This document shows, piece by piece, positions 60,111-64,000 of a DNA stretch of 64,000 bases. The DNA comes from Artocarpus heterophyllus (Eukaryota > Streptophyta > Magnoliopsida > Rosales > Moraceae). The stretch is taken from positions 558,001-622,000 of the forward strand of contig JAJQZP010000045.1 in NCBI GenBank assembly GCA_025403435.1, written 5' to 3'. The position numbers were made by a program, and so were the translations under genes. Below the pieces are notes generated by a model that saw only the letters and a list, made by a program, of their open reading frames with translations, was not told where the DNA came from and did not search any database. The first letter of the stretch is position 1. Every line of letters begins with the position of its first letter.

Positions 60111-62271
60111 TGTTAGACCATGTGTCTTAAGGGATTAAATGATGTAATTGCTTTTTAGTCATTTAACTAATTAAGAATTATTATTTATGTCATTTATCAA
60201 ATATGTCCTCTTTATGTTCATTTATGTTGAATGTATAATAAGCAAACAAAATTTTGAGACTACTGTCAATCTAAACCTTTAAGATCGTGCATACGATTGA
60301 TGGATTATGCAGAAGACATAAAATCTTAAGGTGATAGTCAAAATCTAAAAAGTTCCACAATCGAAGGAATATGTCCTCTTTATGTTCAATTATGTTGAAT
60401 GTATAATAAGCAAACAAAATTTTGAGAGTATTGTTAATCTAAATCTTTAAGATCATGCATATGATTGATGGATCATGCATGCGAAAGACATGAATCTTAA
60501 AGTGATAGTCAAAATCTAAAAAGTTCCACAATCTAGAGAATAAAGTTGAGCGCTTTATTCACATTAAGATTGTTATTTGTCTACATTCTTGATGGGAGAT
60601 AACTTTTCTTAGTCATCAGAGTTGGACTCTACGAGTAGAAACATTGGTATATTGTCATTAGTGACAATATATTAGATCAGGATTAAAGTTAAATTGATTT
60701 AGTTAATAATTCTATTTGAATAAATCAATTCACTTTAGATAGTTATATGTATTATTTCTTAATCCTGAAATGAATTAATGAGTCCATATTTTTGACTTGC
60801 ATTTTTTGATATACCAAAGTGTGACATCTTGAATTATATGAAGGTATGTGTACAGGTATCTTGGAGACATGACCGTTGATTGACTAAGATTTGTTATTCA
60901 TAGACATGGAATCTACAACTCTTTTGTAGAGTTAATGATATCCTCTTATAGGCATTATTCTATAGTTGGAAATTGGAGGGCTCAACCATATATACACATA
61001 TGTGTAACTAAATGGTCTACCCTTTGTATTGGTTATGAATAGTAAGTATTCCAATGGTGAGATAATAGAACATAAGATAAATATAATTTGGAAGGTGAAA
61101 TGAAATTTATCCTTAAGCTGAGTATGCATATCCTACGAGGATGTTGCATATTATGATATGTCATGGACGGTTGACTCATTGGAGTTTCATAATTTACATA
61201 TAGTTTGAGAGTGTAGTTTTAAGCTTTTTGTGGAATAGTTTTAGAGTTAACAATTATAAAATATACATGTCTACAACATATAATTTTATAATTATAAGAA
61301 CTTTTTTATTATATCCATCGGGTCTTCTTTGCTAGCTCATATATTTTCCTATAACGATATGACGTGTTTTCCTACAAATTGGCAACTAATGTTAATTTTA
61401 TGGTTGGTTGGAATGTAATAATTCATATTAGTTTATAGGTTGAATTAATTTTGTAAATTAATTCAAGATAAATATTTTGAATTATTTGAATTTACTTTAT
61501 TTGATATGAGATTATTTGTCAATGACTGTTTTAATCAGATAACTTCTTTATTATGTTATTTGTATTAAAATTGATGCTCTATCAAAGATTTTCATGTAAA
61601 ATAAAATATAGTAGTTTCCAAAACTAGGCAGATCGGCAGGTCGGTGACTAGGTTCGGCCAGCCTGTTGAGCTTAACTAAGTTAAGCAAGTCAATACAATT
61701 GGCAATCAAGTGCTCGAGAACAACAGGCTGATGGCCTAAACCGATACTGGTAGGTTGGTGCACGTAAATGAGTTACGCATTTTGACATAGATTTTATCTT
61801 AGTTATAAATTTAGGAGCTCTATCTTGATAGAATTGAAGTCCTACAAGTCACTATAAATAGAATACTTGTTCCTATTATTTTATTCATTGACAATTAAAG
61901 ATATTTAGAGAAAGTATTATAGAGAGAGAAACACGAAGACGCCATAGAATTATTGTCCAACATTTGGAAAGATATTTCTTGGTTTTGTCTTGCGGTTGTG
62001 GGAGATGTTGCCAACAGAAGAATTGAACATGTGCCCACTTGCACTCTAATTGTAGAATATAGAATAGCAAAAAAGACTAGTTGGTTAAGACTCTTCTGGA
62101 CGGGATTTTCATTAGTGGTTTTGTCAATAAAGTTCTTGTTAGAAGTGCAATTATAATTCATGAGATACGAAAGATCTTTTATTAATTTATGTTTCATAAT
62201 AGATCTAACTCGGTTTATGGAAAAACTTTTATTAAAAATTTTAAAATTCTACTGTGTACTCATTTCCAATA
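60111..62271 (+). repeat. 3' LTR of the copia element
   Basis: It starts TGTTAGACCATGTGTC and ends near CATTTCCAATA. It is about 225 bp longer than the 5' LTR, mainly because a block of ~160 bp (ATGTCCTCTTTATGTTCA ... GTTCCACAATC) is tandemly duplicated at about 60207-60540. Confidence 0.85.
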
Positions 62272-63695
62272 AGCAAGAGGACTCGAGAACTATGGAGAGT
62301 CATCTAAGGCCAAGTCAAATCACTATGAGCATACATCAAGAGGTTTAGCAAGGCAATTTCTAAGATATTGGACATTATGGGACAACAAGGGAGGCGTTAA
62401 ATAACGGACTTTTACATTGTTTACAATTCAAGGATAACATCTGTTTGGATTACTTAAAGTCCATCCAACAGGAACTTAATTGAGGTAAAAGGTTTATTGA
62501 CCCGAAGGAGGAAAAGGAGCGATGCGAGCAAAGCTAGCAAGAAGTAGAACTACAAATAGGAGAGTGGAAAAGGCACCTTCTAAAATGAGGCCAAAATGAA
62601 GAGATTGAGACAAGAGACCATCAGGAGGAAGAAAGCGGCCTCTTTCACCACCAAAGTATGGTTTGAACAACTCTCCAATCGAGTTGATCGCTTAGCATAA
62701 AGCCAAAGACTATGTTAGATGGCCAGAAAAGATGGCCTTGAGCCAATCTCATGATAAATCTGGGTATTGCAAATTCTACCAAGACACAGGCCACCTAAAA
62801 ATTGATTGTAAGGCTCTAAGGACTGAGATAGCATAGCTATTAAAGAAAGGATATCTGAAACAGTATTTATCAAAAAAAAAGGTGTCAAAGGTATGGACTC
62901 GACTAGGAGTGGAGTGAGTAGAGGAATAATAAAGCCCAAAAGAAAACACCATCACCTCCATCAATAAGAAACAAAATTGGAGCCATTTGTAAAGGCTCAA
63001 CATTTTATGGAGACAATGCTAATCAGATCAAGGGTCACCAGATAAGGGCAAGCCATCCAATGACGAGCGTAGATCATGAGCACAAGTTTGAGGATCATAT
63101 TTTAACATTCCACAATAACAAGGCATTAGGATTAGATAGCCTGTACAATAATGCACTTGTAATCAAGCTGAACATTGCTAACTGTGAGATTAGTAATATT
63201 TTGGTGGATAATGGAAGCTTAGTAGAATTACTTTTTCTATCAACATTAAAAGAGATGGAGATCAACAAAAAGAAAATCGAGAAGACACATAAAATGCTTG
63301 TTGGGTCTAACAGCAAGTTGATTGTAGTGATAAGGAGGATTAAGCTTCCAATCTTCATTGCAGGAGAGAGTAGAATGACCAACTTCCTAGTCATTGATTA
63401 CCCATCCTGATACAATGTTATTCTTAGCAGGCCATGGATACATTCCATGAAGGCAGTCCCATCAATATATTGCCAGAGAATCCGATTCTTGACATAGCAC
63501 GACATCCATGAAATCAAAGGAAGTTAAGAAATCAATCCGAACATTATCATGCACTAGCTGAATGTCGATCCCAATCATTAACCCTTTTAGCTTGCCAATG
63601 TGTTGATTGTGTGAAAGAAAAAAGAAAAGTGGAAGATGTGCGTTGACTTCACAAATCTAAACAAGGCTTGCCCAAAAGATAGTTGCTTACTACCA
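62272..63695 (+). pseudogene. Ty3/gypsy gag-protease-RT remnant
   Basis: Segments include SGYCKFYQDTGHLKIDCKAL (near 62760-62820; a gag zinc knuckle of the kind found in plant Ty3/gypsy OTA elements) and the open frame 63060-63410 with NNALVIKLNIANCEISNILV and DNGSLVELLF, a retropepsin-like domain whose active-site triad reads DNGS. Then comes VILSRPWIHSMKAVPSIY and the RT start KWKMCVDFTNLNKACPKDS near 63630-63690. Stops are frequent, and it is dead. Confidence 0.82.
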
Positions 63696-64000
63696 CAGTG
63701 GGAGATGTCCATCTTTATTATGATTGTTCTAGGAGTTTAGTTTCACAAGATTGGTTTTATGTTCCTAAGCTTAGAAGGAATTAAATTTCTACTGTTTATT
63801 TATTTAAAGATTCTTATTTATTTTCTTTTAATAATAAAGTAGTGATTCATAAAAATAAATCTTTTATATGTAGTGGATGTATGCAAAACAATCTATATTT
63901 TATTAAACCAAAGTTGTACTCACTGCTGTACACTTAAATTAATGATAATTCTAAAAGGTTTAAAACTTCTTACTCTAATAAAACTTATTTTTGGCACTTA
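63696..64000 (+). pseudogene. Copia GAG-pre-integrase fragment (continues past window)
   Basis: From GGGAGATGTCCATC onward the sequence aligns with 49049-49345 of the copia element (segments FYVPKLRRN, NNKVVIHKNKSFICSGCMQN, LYFIKPKLYSLL). The join to gypsy RT is immediate, with no LTR or target duplication between them. Confidence 0.85.

Larger units (their letters stand above)
44881..62271 (+). mobile_element. Old Ty1/copia LTR retrotransposon, interrupted
   Basis: The element has ~2-kb LTRs (TGTTAGAC start, TCTAACA or TCCAATA end), a primer site, and coding remnants in the copia order gag, protease, integrase, reverse transcriptase, RNase H. A second LTR retrotransposon sits in the integrase region (49697-57890). 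All frames contain many stops, and the two LTRs differ at many positions, so it is an ancient copy. Without the insert it would be about 9.2 kb. Confidence 0.92.

Overview
This is eudicot-type nuclear DNA: AT-rich, with intron-rich genes using canonical GT/AG splice sites, housekeeping proteins that read as plant orthologues, and a dense load of plant transposable elements. I see no bacterial operons, tRNA, rRNA or CRISPR. All calls come from reading the sequence by eye; no database search was run.

Three intact host genes lie in the left half, all on the minus strand, and each can be reconstructed exon by exon with every reading-frame phase closing. They are an NADPH-type short-chain dehydrogenase/reductase of the neomenthol dehydrogenase/carbonyl reductase type (7794-15068, 5 exons, 299 aa), a threonine aspartase (Taspase-1 type, 17301-21026, 11 exons, 410 aa) and phosphomannomutase (30865-33942, 11 exons, 246 aa). 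There are also two gene fragments: a frameshifted 3' end of a FolD (methylenetetrahydrofolate dehydrogenase/cyclohydrolase) gene at 15694-15838 on the plus strand, and a second copy of phosphomannomutase exon 1 with its promoter at 38093-38161, inside a roughly 4 kb tandem duplication (33811-41588).

The rest is mostly mobile DNA. The left edge holds the 3' part of a long Ty1/copia LTR, then two nested CACTA (En/Spm) remnants (1570-6850). Foldback or TIR elements with inverted ends sit in introns and intergenic DNA (about 9.1, 10.2-11.9, 12.2-12.7, 22.0-22.5, 23.3-26.6, 26.7-28.8, 29.3-30.5 and 41.6-42.6 kb), one of them carrying an ~85-bp minisatellite. A Ty3/gypsy integrase tail lies at 24.7-25.6 kb and a third CACTA fragment at 43.4-44.9 kb.

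From 44881 to 62271 there is an old, stop-ridden Ty1/copia element with ~2 kb LTRs. A very young LTR retrotransposon (49697-57890, minus strand) is inserted in its integrase region, with near-identical 1.97 kb LTRs, a 5-bp target duplication (TCTTA), a tRNA-iMet primer site and a polypurine tract. It has no recognisable gag or pol. Instead it carries two intact intronless ORFs in its sense orientation: a 173-aa cysteine-rich basic protein that resembles the small nucleic-acid-binding proteins of carlavirus-type plant flexiviruses, and a 216-aa LOG-like (cytokinin riboside monophosphate phosphoribohydrolase family) protein with an altered active-site segment and an EAR-like C-terminus. This cargo-carrying non-autonomous retrotransposon is the most unusual object in the window. 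The right edge is a Ty3/gypsy gag-protease-RT remnant that switches abruptly into copia sequence at about 63696.
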